Of a stretch of 64,000 bases of DNA, positions 7,755-15,717 are shown piece by piece. Made by a program: the position numbers and the translations under genes. The notes beneath the pieces are model-generated. The model was not told the origin of the DNA. It saw only the letters and a list, made by a program, of their open reading frames with translations, and did not search any database. The DNA lies in NCBI GenBank assembly GCA_963747985.1, contig CAVVHG010000003.1, positions 354,013 to 418,012 on the forward strand, in the 5' to 3' direction. Source of the DNA: JACADW01 sp963747985 (lineage in GTDB: Bacteria; Acidobacteriota; UBA6911). Position 1 is the stretch's first letter; the number at the start of each line of letters is the position of its first letter.

Positions 7755-8976
7755 TTGCGGCGAGCGATTCTGATCCACTACCACGAGATCAGCCTCAAGG
7801 GAAACAACCGCGGATGGTTTGAAACCCGTCTCCACCAGCACGTCAGGGCGCTGCTCCAGGATCTCCCGCACGGGGGGATAGAGCGGCTGACCGGCCGCAT
7901 GTTCGTGCGGCTGGAACCCGCCTCGCCGATCGAAGAAATCGAGATCCGCCTGCGGCGCGTTTTCGGCGTCGCCAACTTCGCTTCCGCCTGGGAGGTCCCG
8001 GCCGACATGGAGTCGATCCGTGCGGCTTTGGCCGACCTCGTCAGAGAGCGCTCGTTCCGCTCCTTCAAGATCGCCGCCCGCCGCGGCACCAAGAATTTTC
8101 CGCTGACCTCGCAGCAGATCAACGAGGACCTCGGCCACATGGTCCAGGGGCTCACCGGCGCCGCCGTGCGTCTGGAAGCGCCGGAGCAGGTCTGCTATGT
8201 CGAGATCGCCGGAGCATCCGCATACCTGTATTTCGAGCGGATACCCGGCAGCGGAGGGCTGCCGACCAGGACCGGCGGTAACGTCCTTTGCCTGCTGTCC
8301 GGGGGCATCGACTCGCCCGTGGCCGCGTTCCGGATGATGCGGCGCGGATGCAACGTGCTCTTCGTACACTTTCACAGCTTCCCGCACACGACACCCGAAT
8401 CGCAGCAGAAGGTCCGCCGCCTGGTCAGCATCCTGGCCCGGTACCAGTTGACGGGCAGGCTGCTGCTCGTTCCTTTTGCCGACGTGCAGCGCGAGATCGT
8501 CGCCTACTCCCCGCCGCCGACTGAGAGTGATCCTCTACCGGCGTTTCATGGTCCGCATCGCCGAGGCTCTGGCCGCAAGGGAAAGCGCACTGGCGCTCGT
8601 TACCGGAGACAGCCTGGGCCAGGTTGCGAGCCAGACCCTGGAGAACCTCAGTGTCGTCTCCGCCGCCGCCGATCTGCCGATATTCCGGCCGTTGATCGGG
8701 TCCGACAAGGAGGAGATCATGCAGACGGCGCGTGAGATCGGGACCTACGGGATCAGCATCCAGCCGGACGTAGACTGCTGCACGCTGTTTGTGCCGAAGC
8801 ACCCCGAAACAATGGCCCGCCTGGAGCGAGTCGAGCAGGCCGAGGCTGGGCTGGATGTCAGCCGCCTTGCAGGCTCGTGCGTGTCTGCAGCCACACGGGA
8901 GACGCTGGCCCCGGATTTCTCGTCTGAAGTGCATCCCGATCGTGTGGATATCGGAACGGACGCAGGATCGGACTGA
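7755..8976 (+). pseudogene. thiI: tRNA 4-thiouridine synthase ThiI, interrupted by a frameshift
   Basis: ThiI adenylates tRNA U8 and transfers sulfur to give 4-thiouridine; it can also serve thiamine thiazole formation. TTG 7755 with AAGGAAA upstream begins MRRAILIHYHEISLKGNNRG, the classic ThiI start. A THUMP domain follows (about 60-165), then the PP-loop LLSGGIDSPVA near residue 180. The first frame runs into unrelated sequence after AYSPPP (about 8515), while the continuation LRVILYRRFMVRIAEALA...ALVTGDSLGQVASQTLENL is in the +1-shifted frame and ends at 8976. The joined product is about 406 residues, normal for ThiI without a rhodanese domain. The break lies in a C/G-rich run (CCCCGCCGCCG). 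It is either an assembly indel or a true inactivation. Confidence 0.85.
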
Positions 8977-9119
8977 CACACCGCCGGACCGCGGAGTGGC
9001 CACCCGACAGGGCGTCAGGAGGCAAGGCAGCTTCCCGATCGCCCGAATCCGCGATCAGACGGGGAATCAGTGAAAATCGGATGCCTTTCAGGCAAAATGT
9101 GACTCTAAGGATGATTCGG

Positions 9120-9139
9120 AGCCGCGGCGCGGCTTTTTT
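9120..9139 (+). terminator. Predicted intrinsic terminator
   Basis: Stem AGCCGC (9120-9125) pairs with GCGGCT (9129-9134) across a 3-nt loop, followed directly by six T (9134-9139). It lies downstream of thiI and about 50 bp before the likely GNAT start, so it probably ends thiI transcription. Confidence 0.65.
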
Positions 9140-9192
9140 GACGTGCTGCCGGAACCATGCGCAAGGACCTCGTGCCACGGAGCGATTCGAAC

Positions 9193-9606
9193 ATGTCCCT
9201 GAAAATCAGGAATGCGCTGAACCGCGACATGCCGGCCATCGTACAGATGATCGGCGAGTTCCAACTCGATTACGAAAACCTTCAGCCGCAACAGTTCATT
9301 GTAGTCGAGGATGGCGACGTGATGGTGGGATTCGGCAGGCTGCAGACCTACCCGGACGCGACCGACCTGGGGTGCGTCGGGGTTCTCCATGAACGCCGCC
9401 GGCAGGGGATCGGCAAGATGATCGTCGACGAGCTGATCAGGCGCGGGCCGAGCGAACTCTGGATCACGACGGACATGCCTGAATACTTCCGCCCGATAGG
9501 CTTTGTCGAAGCCGGCGACGCACCACTTTCGATCCGGCACAAATTGGAGCGCTTGCGCGACTTTGCCCGGGGCAGGACCGTCGCGATGCGCCTGGTCAGA
9601 GAGTAG
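9193..9606 (+). CDS. GNAT-family N-acetyltransferase
   Basis: Small acetyl-CoA-dependent acetyltransferase of about 137 residues. It has the N-terminal strand (LKIRNALNRDMPAI), the central GFGRLQTY strand, LGCVGVLHERRRQGIGKMIVDEL (acetyl-CoA pyrophosphate loop RRQGIG) and a C-terminal YFRPIGFVEAG motif. An in-frame ATG at 9157 would add 12 residues; 9193 fits the family start better and has GGAG about ten bases upstream. The YFRPIGFVE ending resembles amino-acid N-acetyltransferases and PanZ/ArgA-like small GNATs. The substrate cannot be assigned. Confidence 0.82.
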   Translation: MSLKIRNALNRDMPAIVQMIGEFQLDYENLQPQQFIVVEDGDVMVGFGRLQTYPDATDLGCVGVLHERRRQGIGKMIVDELIRRGPSELWITTDMPEYFRPIGFVEAGDAPLSIRHKLERLRDFARGRTVAMRLVRE

Positions 9607-9708
9607 CTTTCAGCCCTCAGCAATCAGCTCTCAGCCGGCTGCCAGTTTTCGGCAATCAGTTCTCAGCACTGAAAGCCGACAGCTGATGGCTGACAGCTGT
9701 GATATTGT
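9606..9708. repeat. TCAGC-rich degenerate intergenic repeat
   Basis: Degenerate copies of CTCAGCAATCAGCTCTCAGC, an inverted partner CAGCTGATGGCTGACAGCTG, and intermediates. The same motif (as AATCAGCCCTTAGCTATCAG) turns up inside the 5' end of the adaptor gene near 48.7 kb. Confidence 0.6.
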
Positions 9709-9762
9709 GGCGCTTCTGCCGCAGGCCGATCGAAGAACCTGAAACAGGAGGAAACCACACCT

Positions 9763-11115
9763 TTGAGCACACCAGCGACTACACAGGCCGGCGAAGCCAG
9801 GCTCAAGCGCACACTCACGCTCTGGAACCTGGTCTTCTGCGGGATAATAATGGTTCAGCCCACAGCCCCGATGCCGCCGTTCGGCGTCATCAGCCAGGAA
9901 GCACGGGGACACGTCGTTACCACGATCCTGATCGCGATGGTGGCGATGCTCTTCACCGCCATCAGCTACGGTCGCATGGCACGTGCCTACCCCGCCGCGG
10001 GATCCGCCTTCACTTACGTCGGACGCGAGATCAACCCGGCGCTCGGATACGTGACCGGATGGAGCATGGCGATGGATTACATGCTCAACCCGCTCATCTG
10101 CGTGATCTGGGCGAGCAAGGCGGCAATGAACGTCATCCCCGAGATTCCGTATGTGGCATGGGCGATCTTCTTTGCGGTGCTCTTCACGGTCATGAATCTC
10201 AGGGGTGTGCGCGCCAGCGCACACACGAACGAGGCCCTGGCCGTCGGCATGGGAGCGGTGATATTGATCGTTTTCGGCGCTATCGTCCGCTACGTCTGGA
10301 GAATGCCGGGGTTGAGCAGTCAGACGTTCACCACGCCGTTCTATGACCCCGCCACCTTCTCGTGGCCCCTCATATTTACCGGCACCTCGGTCGCCGCGCT
10401 CACATACATAGGGTTCGACGGGATCTCCACGCTCTCGGAAGAGGTTGAGAATCCCCGTCGTAACGTGCTGCTGGCCACGGTGCTGACGTGCCTCATCACC
10501 GGTGTCCTCGCCTCGCTCGAGGTCTACGGTGCGCAGTTGGTCTGGCCCGACTTCAAGAGCTATCCCGATGTCGACACCGCATACGTGTACGTGGCAGGGC
10601 GCGCCGGCGGCCAGTGGCTTCTCCAGCTCGTGAATTTCACCCTCCTCGTGGCAACCATCGGGTCCGGATCGGGCGCGCACCTCGCGGCTGCCCGGCTGCT
10701 TTACGGCATGGGGCGCGACGACGCGCTTCCGCGCAAGTTTTTTGGCGCAATCGAGCCGAAGCGCGGCATCCCGAGAAATAACGTCATCTTCGTCGGGGCC
10801 CTGGCGCTCATCGGGGCTTTCACGCTGAGCTATCAGCTCGGGGCGGAGCTGCTGAACTTCGGTGCCTTCATAGCTTTCATGGGAGTCAATGCCGCCGCTT
10901 TCCTGCGCTACTGGGTTCGTGCCGAGAAGAGGCGCTGGATCAACTTCGTGCCCCCGGTCCTGGGTTTCGCGATCTGCTTTTACATCTGGTTGAGCTTGCG
11001 CACTCCTGCGAAGGTCGCAGGCTCGGCCTGGGTGGTTTTCGGCATGATCTACGGGGCGATAAAGACCCGGGGATTTCGAAAGAACCTCATCAGCTTCGAA
11101 CTCCCGCCCGAATAG
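9763..11115 (+). CDS. APC-superfamily amino acid/polyamine permease
   Basis: 450-residue integral membrane transporter with about 12 hydrophobic spans. The first helix region (LWNLVFCGIIMVQPTAPMPPFG) carries the unwound-helix substrate site typical of APC permeases of the PuuP/YhdG sort. Later blocks AAGSAFTYVGREINPALGY, the YIGFDGISTLSEEVENPRRN signature near residue 215 and AAARLLYGMGRDDALP near 310 are family hallmarks. TTG 9763 is used with AGGAGG 11 bases upstream. It stands alone between repeats. Uptake of an amino acid or amine such as putrescine is likely but not resolved. Confidence 0.9.
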   Translation: MSTPATTQAGEARLKRTLTLWNLVFCGIIMVQPTAPMPPFGVISQEARGHVVTTILIAMVAMLFTAISYGRMARAYPAAGSAFTYVGREINPALGYVTGWSMAMDYMLNPLICVIWASKAAMNVIPEIPYVAWAIFFAVLFTVMNLRGVRASAHTNEALAVGMGAVILIVFGAIVRYVWRMPGLSSQTFTTPFYDPATFSWPLIFTGTSVAALTYIGFDGISTLSEEVENPRRNVLLATVLTCLITGVLASLEVYGAQLVWPDFKSYPDVDTAYVYVAGRAGGQWLLQLVNFTLLVATIGSGSGAHLAAARLLYGMGRDDALPRKFFGAIEPKRGIPRNNVIFVGALALIGAFTLSYQLGAELLNFGAFIAFMGVNAAAFLRYWVRAEKRRWINFVPPVLGFAICFYIWLSLRTPAKVAGSAWVVFGMIYGAIKTRGFRKNLISFELPPE

Positions 11116-11160
11116 AGGACCGTGCCTGCAAGGCGTTGCCTGGGCCTGCTCCCCAAATCG

Positions 11161-11310
11161 GGGCGGATCGCAAACGACCCCGGGGTCGGAACCGGGGTCG
11201 ATATCGCTGTCGAGATCAATCATGGTTTTGCGCCGCCGCCCTGTTCGCAGCGCAATCATGATTCCGAACGCCGATCCCCATCCCGATATCGATAATTCCC
11301 CGCCCTTCGC
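11161..11310. repeat. GATCGG-type dispersed inverted repeat (family R6)
   Basis: The left part (GACCCCGGGGTCGG, ACCGGGGTCGATATCG) and right part (GATCCCCATCCCGATATCG) form an interrupted inverted repeat around AATCATGATT. The 24.4-kb copy has the same AATCATGATT core and CGATAAT end. No gene is visible between 11116 and 11840. Confidence 0.6.
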
Positions 11311-11424
11311 CGCACAGACCGGCCCCACCTGCGGGTTGCCGGAACAGCATGGCCTTTCACTGTGGTTCAGACAGGGAGGACTACGAGACTGGTGACGCGT
11401 CACAGGCAGCCTGCGCTGCAGGGA

Positions 11425-11520
11425 CGCTGTTCAACCCATCCAGGGTTGACATCTTCCGATCATACTCCTCCCCGGGGTTTGCACCCCGGGCTGTTCTATT
11501 CGACGCTTTCAGCGTCGTCG
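11425..11520. repeat. Inverted partial copy of R1
   Basis: Contains the R1 modules in opposite orientation: CAACCCATCCAGGGTTG, then CCCCGGGGTTTGCACCCCGGG, then GACGCTTTCAGCGTC. Confidence 0.6.
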
Positions 11521-11584
11521 GTGTCGATCGCGGCCGGCATCTGTGAGGCATCGCCGCCACCAGCGACTCAATGGACTCAACGGC

Positions 11585-11768
11585 ATGGTCACGCTCAGCC
11601 CCCGGACGCAGTATGCCGGACTCGACCCCGAAGGGGGTCGAACAGATCAGCCCGGGGTGCAAACCCCGGGGAGGATCGGATCTGCCGCAAGGCCCAACCC
11701 TGTAAGGGTTGGACAGCGATCACCTGACGAGACAAGGTCACTTCAATCCCCACTGTCTGAATCACAGG
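11585..11768. repeat. Single copy of R1
   Basis: Repeats the hairpins GACTCGACCCCGAAGGGGGTCG, CCCGGGGTGCAAACCCCGGG and CCAACCCTGTAAGGGTTGG and the shared tail GACAGCGATCACC, ending in CACTGTCTGAATCACAG like the array at 1-430. Again it lies just upstream of a plus-strand gene. Confidence 0.8.
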
Positions 11769-11840
11769 GGCCTTTCAGAGCCGCATGGCCAAAGGCCCCC
11801 GTCTCGGGCTAGAATGGCCTGAACCGGGGGATATCACGCT

Positions 11841-12353
11841 ATGGTCCACCAACGAATCAAGCTGATCGAAGGCGACATCACCGTCCAGAAAGTCGACGCC
11901 GTCGTCAACGCCGCCAACAGTTCCCTGCTTGGCGGAGGCGGCGTCGACGGCGCCATCCACCGCGCCGCGGGCCCGGGGTTGCTGGCCGAGTGCCGCAGCC
12001 TTCACGGCTGCGCTACCGGCGAGGCCAGGATCACCGGCGGTTACAGGTTACCCGCCCGCTGGGTCATACACACGGTGGGACCGGTCTGGAAAGGCGGAGG
12101 ACACTCCGAGGAAGACCTCCTTGCGGCCTGTTACCGGAACGCACTCGCGCTCGCCAGGGACAACGGAGTTCGCTCGATCGCGTTTCCCGCGATCAGCACC
12201 GGCGCCTACGGTTTCCCCATCGAACGCGCCTGCGCCATCGCCCTTCGCGAGGTGAGGCAGTTTCTGCGGGCGAATCTTCTGCCCGAGGAGGTGCGCCTGG
12301 TCTGCTTCGACCGGCGTACTGCCGAGATCTTCAGCAATCTGTTCCTGACCTGA
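11841..12353 (+). CDS. Macrodomain protein (O-acetyl-ADP-ribose deacetylase-like)
   Basis: 170-residue single macrodomain that binds ADP-ribose, of the MacroD/YmdB type that hydrolyses O-acetyl-ADP-ribose or removes mono-ADP-ribose. Visible motifs: GDIT at 11-14, DAVVNAANSSLLGGGGVDGAIHRAAG at about 20-45 (catalytic loop with NAAN, GGGGVDGAIH), VIHTVGPVW near 77 and AFPAISTGAYGFP near 118, where the phosphate-binding loop lies. Length equals typical YmdB (about 177). It stands alone; the upstream R1 repeat and downstream R6 repeat isolate it from its neighbours. Confidence 0.93.
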   Translation: MVHQRIKLIEGDITVQKVDAVVNAANSSLLGGGGVDGAIHRAAGPGLLAECRSLHGCATGEARITGGYRLPARWVIHTVGPVWKGGGHSEEDLLAACYRNALALARDNGVRSIAFPAISTGAYGFPIERACAIALREVRQFLRANLLPEEVRLVCFDRRTAEIFSNLFLT

Positions 12354-12357
12354 TATC

Positions 12358-12505
12358 TCAGCCGCGGTGTCGCGGTCGGCATCGGGATCGCAGCCGCCGC
12401 CGGCATTCGACATCCCGATTGAACGAACCTCCTGTGGGATCGGGATTCGTCCCCGCTCGATTCCGACACCGACCCCGGTTACGATCCCGACGCCGCTGAA
12501 AGGCT
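12358..12505. repeat. GATCGG-type dispersed inverted repeat (family R6)
   Basis: GCGGTCGGCATCGGGATCGC on the left and GACACCGACCCCGGTTACGATCCCGACGC on the right form an imperfect inverted repeat around ATCGGGATTCG. From 12506 to the promoter at 12686 only a GC-rich stretch with CGCGCCGGCGGCGCG is seen. Confidence 0.6.
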
Positions 12506-12685
12506 AGGGGCTGGAGCCTGTGACGCCAGGGGGCAGTATCGCCGCAATCATCGGCGGCTGGCCTCCGGGAGAGAGTGGGCGCACTTACCGGGGCGCGCAA
12601 CGCCCGCGCCGGCGGCGCGCACCCGCGCAGCGGTCGAAGGGCTATCGGATTTCTTGCCTGCAGCCGGCGGGACACGGTTTTCAGC

Positions 12686-12713
12686 TTGACAATCGGCGGT
12701 GTGATATTATAAT
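12686..12713 (+). promoter_or_regulatory. Consensus sigma-70-type promoter of the ArsR-RND operon
   Basis: TTGACA (12686-12691) and TATAAT (12708-12713) are both perfect consensus hexamers with a 16-bp spacer. This stands out in a GC-rich genome and lies 39 bp upstream of the ArsR-family ATG. Confidence 0.85.
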
Positions 12714-12736
12714 AGTTTCGAAATTTCGAAACTATT
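12711..12736. promoter_or_regulatory. Perfect 26-bp palindromic operator overlapping the -10
   Basis: AATAGTTTCGAAA is followed immediately by its exact complement, giving a 26-bp palindrome without a central gap. It begins within the -10 hexamer and covers the expected transcription start, so a bound dimer would block RNA polymerase. The adjacent gene encodes an ArsR-family repressor, and ArsR/SmtB proteins typically bind such 12-2-12-like palindromes. Autoregulation is the natural inference. Confidence 0.85.
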
Positions 12737-12751
12737 GTCCCGGAGACGAAC

Positions 12752-13111
12752 ATGAAGCAGCTCCAGAGCAGGCAGGCACTCAAGCGCATATTCGAGCTGC
12801 AGTGCCAGATCTGCAAGGCGATGAGCCACCCCCTGCGCCTCGAGATCGTGGAATTGATGAGCCGGGACGAAATCCCGGCCACCCGTCTCCTGGCCAGGCT
12901 GGGCACCTCCAAGGCAAACCTGTCGAAGCACATGAACCAGCTGGTCCGCACGGGGATCGCAGAGCAGAGGCGCGCGGGGCGCCAGGTTTACTACCGGTTG
13001 ACGCACCCTGAGATCCATGAAGCCTGCACGATCATGCGCAACATCATGATCCGTCGCATCCGGAGGGAGGAACAGCTGGCGTTCTCCGCCGCCTCTCCCA
13101 GGAAGCGATAG
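12752..13111 (+). CDS. ArsR/SmtB-family transcriptional repressor
   Basis: 119-residue winged-helix regulator. The helix-turn-helix is visible as PATRLLARLGTSKANLSKHMNQLVRTGIAEQRRAGRQVYYRL (residues about 42-83). Cysteines lie at 18 and 21 (CQIC) and 92 (HEAC), before and after the DNA-binding domain; the classical ELCVCDL metal site of ArsR/SmtB is absent. The three cysteines could sense a thiophile such as a metal, persulfide or oxidant, but this is inference. CCGGAG lies about seven bases upstream of ATG 12752. It is the first gene of the efflux operon and its likely operator is at 12711-12736. Confidence 0.9.
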   Translation: MKQLQSRQALKRIFELQCQICKAMSHPLRLEIVELMSRDEIPATRLLARLGTSKANLSKHMNQLVRTGIAEQRRAGRQVYYRLTHPEIHEACTIMRNIMIRRIRREEQLAFSAASPRKR

Positions 13112-13145
13112 CACCCGGAACTTAACTGTTTCCATTCTTAATACT

Positions 13146-14513
13146 ATGAGACTACTAACCGCTGGTATCGTCACCATTGCTCTCCTGGCCGGCCCCTGGT
13201 CCGCCGGTGTCGCAGCCCAGTCCTCCCAGCCGCTCAGCCTGCACGACGCGGTTGCCCGGGCCCTGGCCCACAACCCCGAGCTGGCCCAGGAGCAGCCGGG
13301 GCTGGAAGCGGCCCGTCTGGAGGCGCGCGCCGCACGCGCCGGGTACTACCCCCGGCTGGATTTCGAGCAGGCCTACATGGGCGGCAACAACCCGGTATTC
13401 GTTTTCGGGACGCTGCTCACCCAGAGGGCCTTCACCGAGGCCAACTTCAATATCTCTTCGCTCAACGAGCCGGCCGCGATCGACAACCTCCAGACCCGTC
13501 TTACGGTGCAGCAGAATATCTGGGACTTCGGCAGGACGCGCAGCCAGGCTGACGCGATGAAACTGGGAGTGGAGGTTGCGGATCGCAGCTACGAAGACCA
13601 CCAGCGACAGGTCATCCTCGGCGCGCTGGACGCCTACTACTCCCTTTCCCTTGCGCGCGACGCCGCCGAGTCGGCACGCGTCGCGCTCGAGTCCGCCGAG
13701 GCAATCGAGAAGCAGGCAGGCGCCCGGGTGGAAAGCGGTCTTGCCACGGAAGCCGATCTCCTGCGGAGCCGGTCTTATCTGGCGGGCGCACGGCAAAACC
13801 TGATCGAAGCACGCGGCAGGGTCGACCTGGCCAAAGCGAGCCTCAACCGGCTCATGGGTGATCCGCTCGACGCCGAGCCCGGCGAGACTGCGCCGCTCAA
13901 ACCCGCCACTCTGGCGCTCCAGCCCGAGGAGACGCTGCTTGCCGGCTTCCGGCAAAAACGCCCGGACTACCAGCGCCTGCTGGCGGAACTGCGCCAGGCC
14001 GAGACGGAGGCCGGGGCCAGGAAGACGGCCTTCCTTCCCACGCTGGGCGCATACGGCACCTGGGAAGCCGACAATCCCTCGTTCTCGAATGCCGGCGGCA
14101 CGAACTGGGTCGCGGCCTTGAGCCTGCGATGGAACATTTACGCGGGCGGGGCCGACGAGGCACGGCTGCAGGCATCACGGCAGCGCCTGGAACAGAAGCG
14201 GCGCCAGATCACCGCCATGGACTCCGCGATGGCGCTTGAAATCCGCCGCGCCATGATCCAGTGCAGGTCGATGGAGCAGCAGGTGGAGGTCACGCTGGCC
14301 TCCGAAGCCCAGAGCCAGGAAAGCCTGCGCATTCTCAGGAACCGCTACGAAGCCGGGCTTGCGACCATGACCGATCTCCTGGCTGCCGAAACGGAACGCT
14401 CGGCGGCCCACACAACTCTCGCAGGGGCGGTTTACAGGCATCGCCTGAGTTACGCGCAACTCGAATACGCAGCCGGCGCACTCAGCGAATCATCACCGGC
14501 TGTCAATCCCTGA
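13146..14513 (+). CDS. TolC-family outer-membrane efflux protein
   Basis: 455-residue outer-membrane channel that docks to an RND pump. A signal peptide (MRLLTAGIVTIALLAGPWSAGVAAQ) covers about residues 1-25. The two internally homologous TolC halves are seen, each with the helical repeat: LHDAVARALAHNPEL at the start, then ANFNISSLNEP, RYEAGLATMTDLLAAETERSAAHTTL near 400. Length agrees with the family (420-490). The gap to the repressor gene is 34 bp. No clear Shine-Dalgarno is seen before ATG 13146. Confidence 0.9.
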   Translation: MRLLTAGIVTIALLAGPWSAGVAAQSSQPLSLHDAVARALAHNPELAQEQPGLEAARLEARAARAGYYPRLDFEQAYMGGNNPVFVFGTLLTQRAFTEANFNISSLNEPAAIDNLQTRLTVQQNIWDFGRTRSQADAMKLGVEVADRSYEDHQRQVILGALDAYYSLSLARDAAESARVALESAEAIEKQAGARVESGLATEADLLRSRSYLAGARQNLIEARGRVDLAKASLNRLMGDPLDAEPGETAPLKPATLALQPEETLLAGFRQKRPDYQRLLAELRQAETEAGARKTAFLPTLGAYGTWEADNPSFSNAGGTNWVAALSLRWNIYAGGADEARLQASRQRLEQKRRQITAMDSAMALEIRRAMIQCRSMEQQVEVTLASEAQSQESLRILRNRYEAGLATMTDLLAAETERSAAHTTLAGAVYRHRLSYAQLEYAAGALSESSPAVNP

Positions 14514-14526
14514 AGGTGATACAACC

Positions 14527-15717
14527 ATGCATACACGACCCTTGGCGTTGACGGCGATCTTCGCCGGACTCATATTGACTGCGGCCTGCGGGGAGAAACC
14601 GGTGGCCCACCCTACGGTGACCCCGGTACAGGCTGGAGCCATCACGGCAAACATGGAGTCTGTACCCGCGGAACTGGAAGTGCCCGGCTCTGTGGCGCCG
14701 CGCGACCGCGTCGTCCTCTCCTCCCAGATCAACGGGTTCGTGCGAAGCGTCCTCGTGCAGCCCGGCGACGTGGTGGCCGCCGGAAAGGTGCTGGCCACCC
14801 TCGATGCACGCGACGCGGACAGTCAGAAGGCGGCCGCCCAGGCCGGCATAACCGAGGTCCAACAGGCGCTCGTCGAGGCGCGGCAGGGTGAGCAGATCGC
14901 CATCAGCCAGCGCGATGCGGCCCGTGCCAATGCCCGGCTGGCCGAAGGCACCTTCGACCGTTACAGGAAATTGTCCGAGGCACACTCGGCCACACCCCAG
15001 GAGCTGGACGAGGTGCGCGCCCGCCGCGACGCCGCCGCAGCCGAGCTTGCGGCTCGCGAGACAGCCGCGGCAGCTGCCACCACCCGCATCGCTCAAATAG
15101 AGGCGCGCATCGCCCAGGCGAACGCCGGCCTGCAACGTGCGGAGGTGCTCGTCGGCTGGACCGTGATCAAGGCGCCTGCCGGCGGCAGGGTCGTCGAGCG
15201 TCCCGTCGACCCGGGCAGTGCTATATTCCCGGGCACACCCCTCCTCATTCTCGAGTCGCTGACTGCTCCACAAGTGGTTGCCGAAATACCATCGAAGCAG
15301 GCAGACTGGATCAAACCCGGGCTCGAGGTTCGAGTTTCCACTGAATCCGAGGCCCCGGTTCGCGGGCGGGTGACCGAGCTTGTGCCCCTATCCAGCCCCG
15401 GCACCCATACCGTCAGGTTCAAAGTGGATCTGCCGGCGAATGCGGCAGCCCGTTCGGGCAGCTTCGCTCGCGTCCTGATCCCGACCGGCGAGCGGCAGAC
15501 GATGCTGCTGCCGCGTTCAGCGATCCGCGAAAGCGGCCAGCTGACGGGCATTTTCGTTGTCGATAGCGGATCGAAAGCGCGCTTCCGGCTTGTGAAGATT
15601 GCACCCTTTGACCCCGCGCGCGTGGAAGTGTTGGCCGGCATCGAGCCAGGCGAACGCGTGATAGCGGAACCCGCAGTCCAGATCGAGGATGGCGTTCCCG
15701 TGGAGATCCGGTCATGA
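14527..15717 (+). CDS. RND efflux periplasmic adaptor lipoprotein (HlyD/AcrA family)
   Basis: 396-residue membrane-fusion protein linking inner-membrane pump and TolC. The N terminus is a lipoprotein signal with lipobox LTAAC (cleavage before Cys at about residue 21). Then come a first barrel-sandwich half (VLSSQINGFVRSVLVQPGDVVAAGKVLATLD), a long coiled-coil hairpin rich in Ala/Glu/Arg (about residues 100-200), the second lipoyl half (GWTVIKAPAGGRVVERPVDPG) and beta-barrel segments ending in PGERVIAEPAVQIEDGVPVEI. It starts 13 bp after tolC and its stop overlaps the pump gene by four bases (ATGA). Confidence 0.92.
   Translation: MHTRPLALTAIFAGLILTAACGEKPVAHPTVTPVQAGAITANMESVPAELEVPGSVAPRDRVVLSSQINGFVRSVLVQPGDVVAAGKVLATLDARDADSQKAAAQAGITEVQQALVEARQGEQIAISQRDAARANARLAEGTFDRYRKLSEAHSATPQELDEVRARRDAAAAELAARETAAAAATTRIAQIEARIAQANAGLQRAEVLVGWTVIKAPAGGRVVERPVDPGSAIFPGTPLLILESLTAPQVVAEIPSKQADWIKPGLEVRVSTESEAPVRGRVTELVPLSSPGTHTVRFKVDLPANAAARSGSFARVLIPTGERQTMLLPRSAIRESGQLTGIFVVDSGSKARFRLVKIAPFDPARVEVLAGIEPGERVIAEPAVQIEDGVPVEIRS

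Noticed and set aside
9631..11403. 590-codon minus-strand frame
   Set aside because: It is antisense to the APC permease, whose plus-strand frame has clear family motifs; the antisense product is charged and unlike any family.
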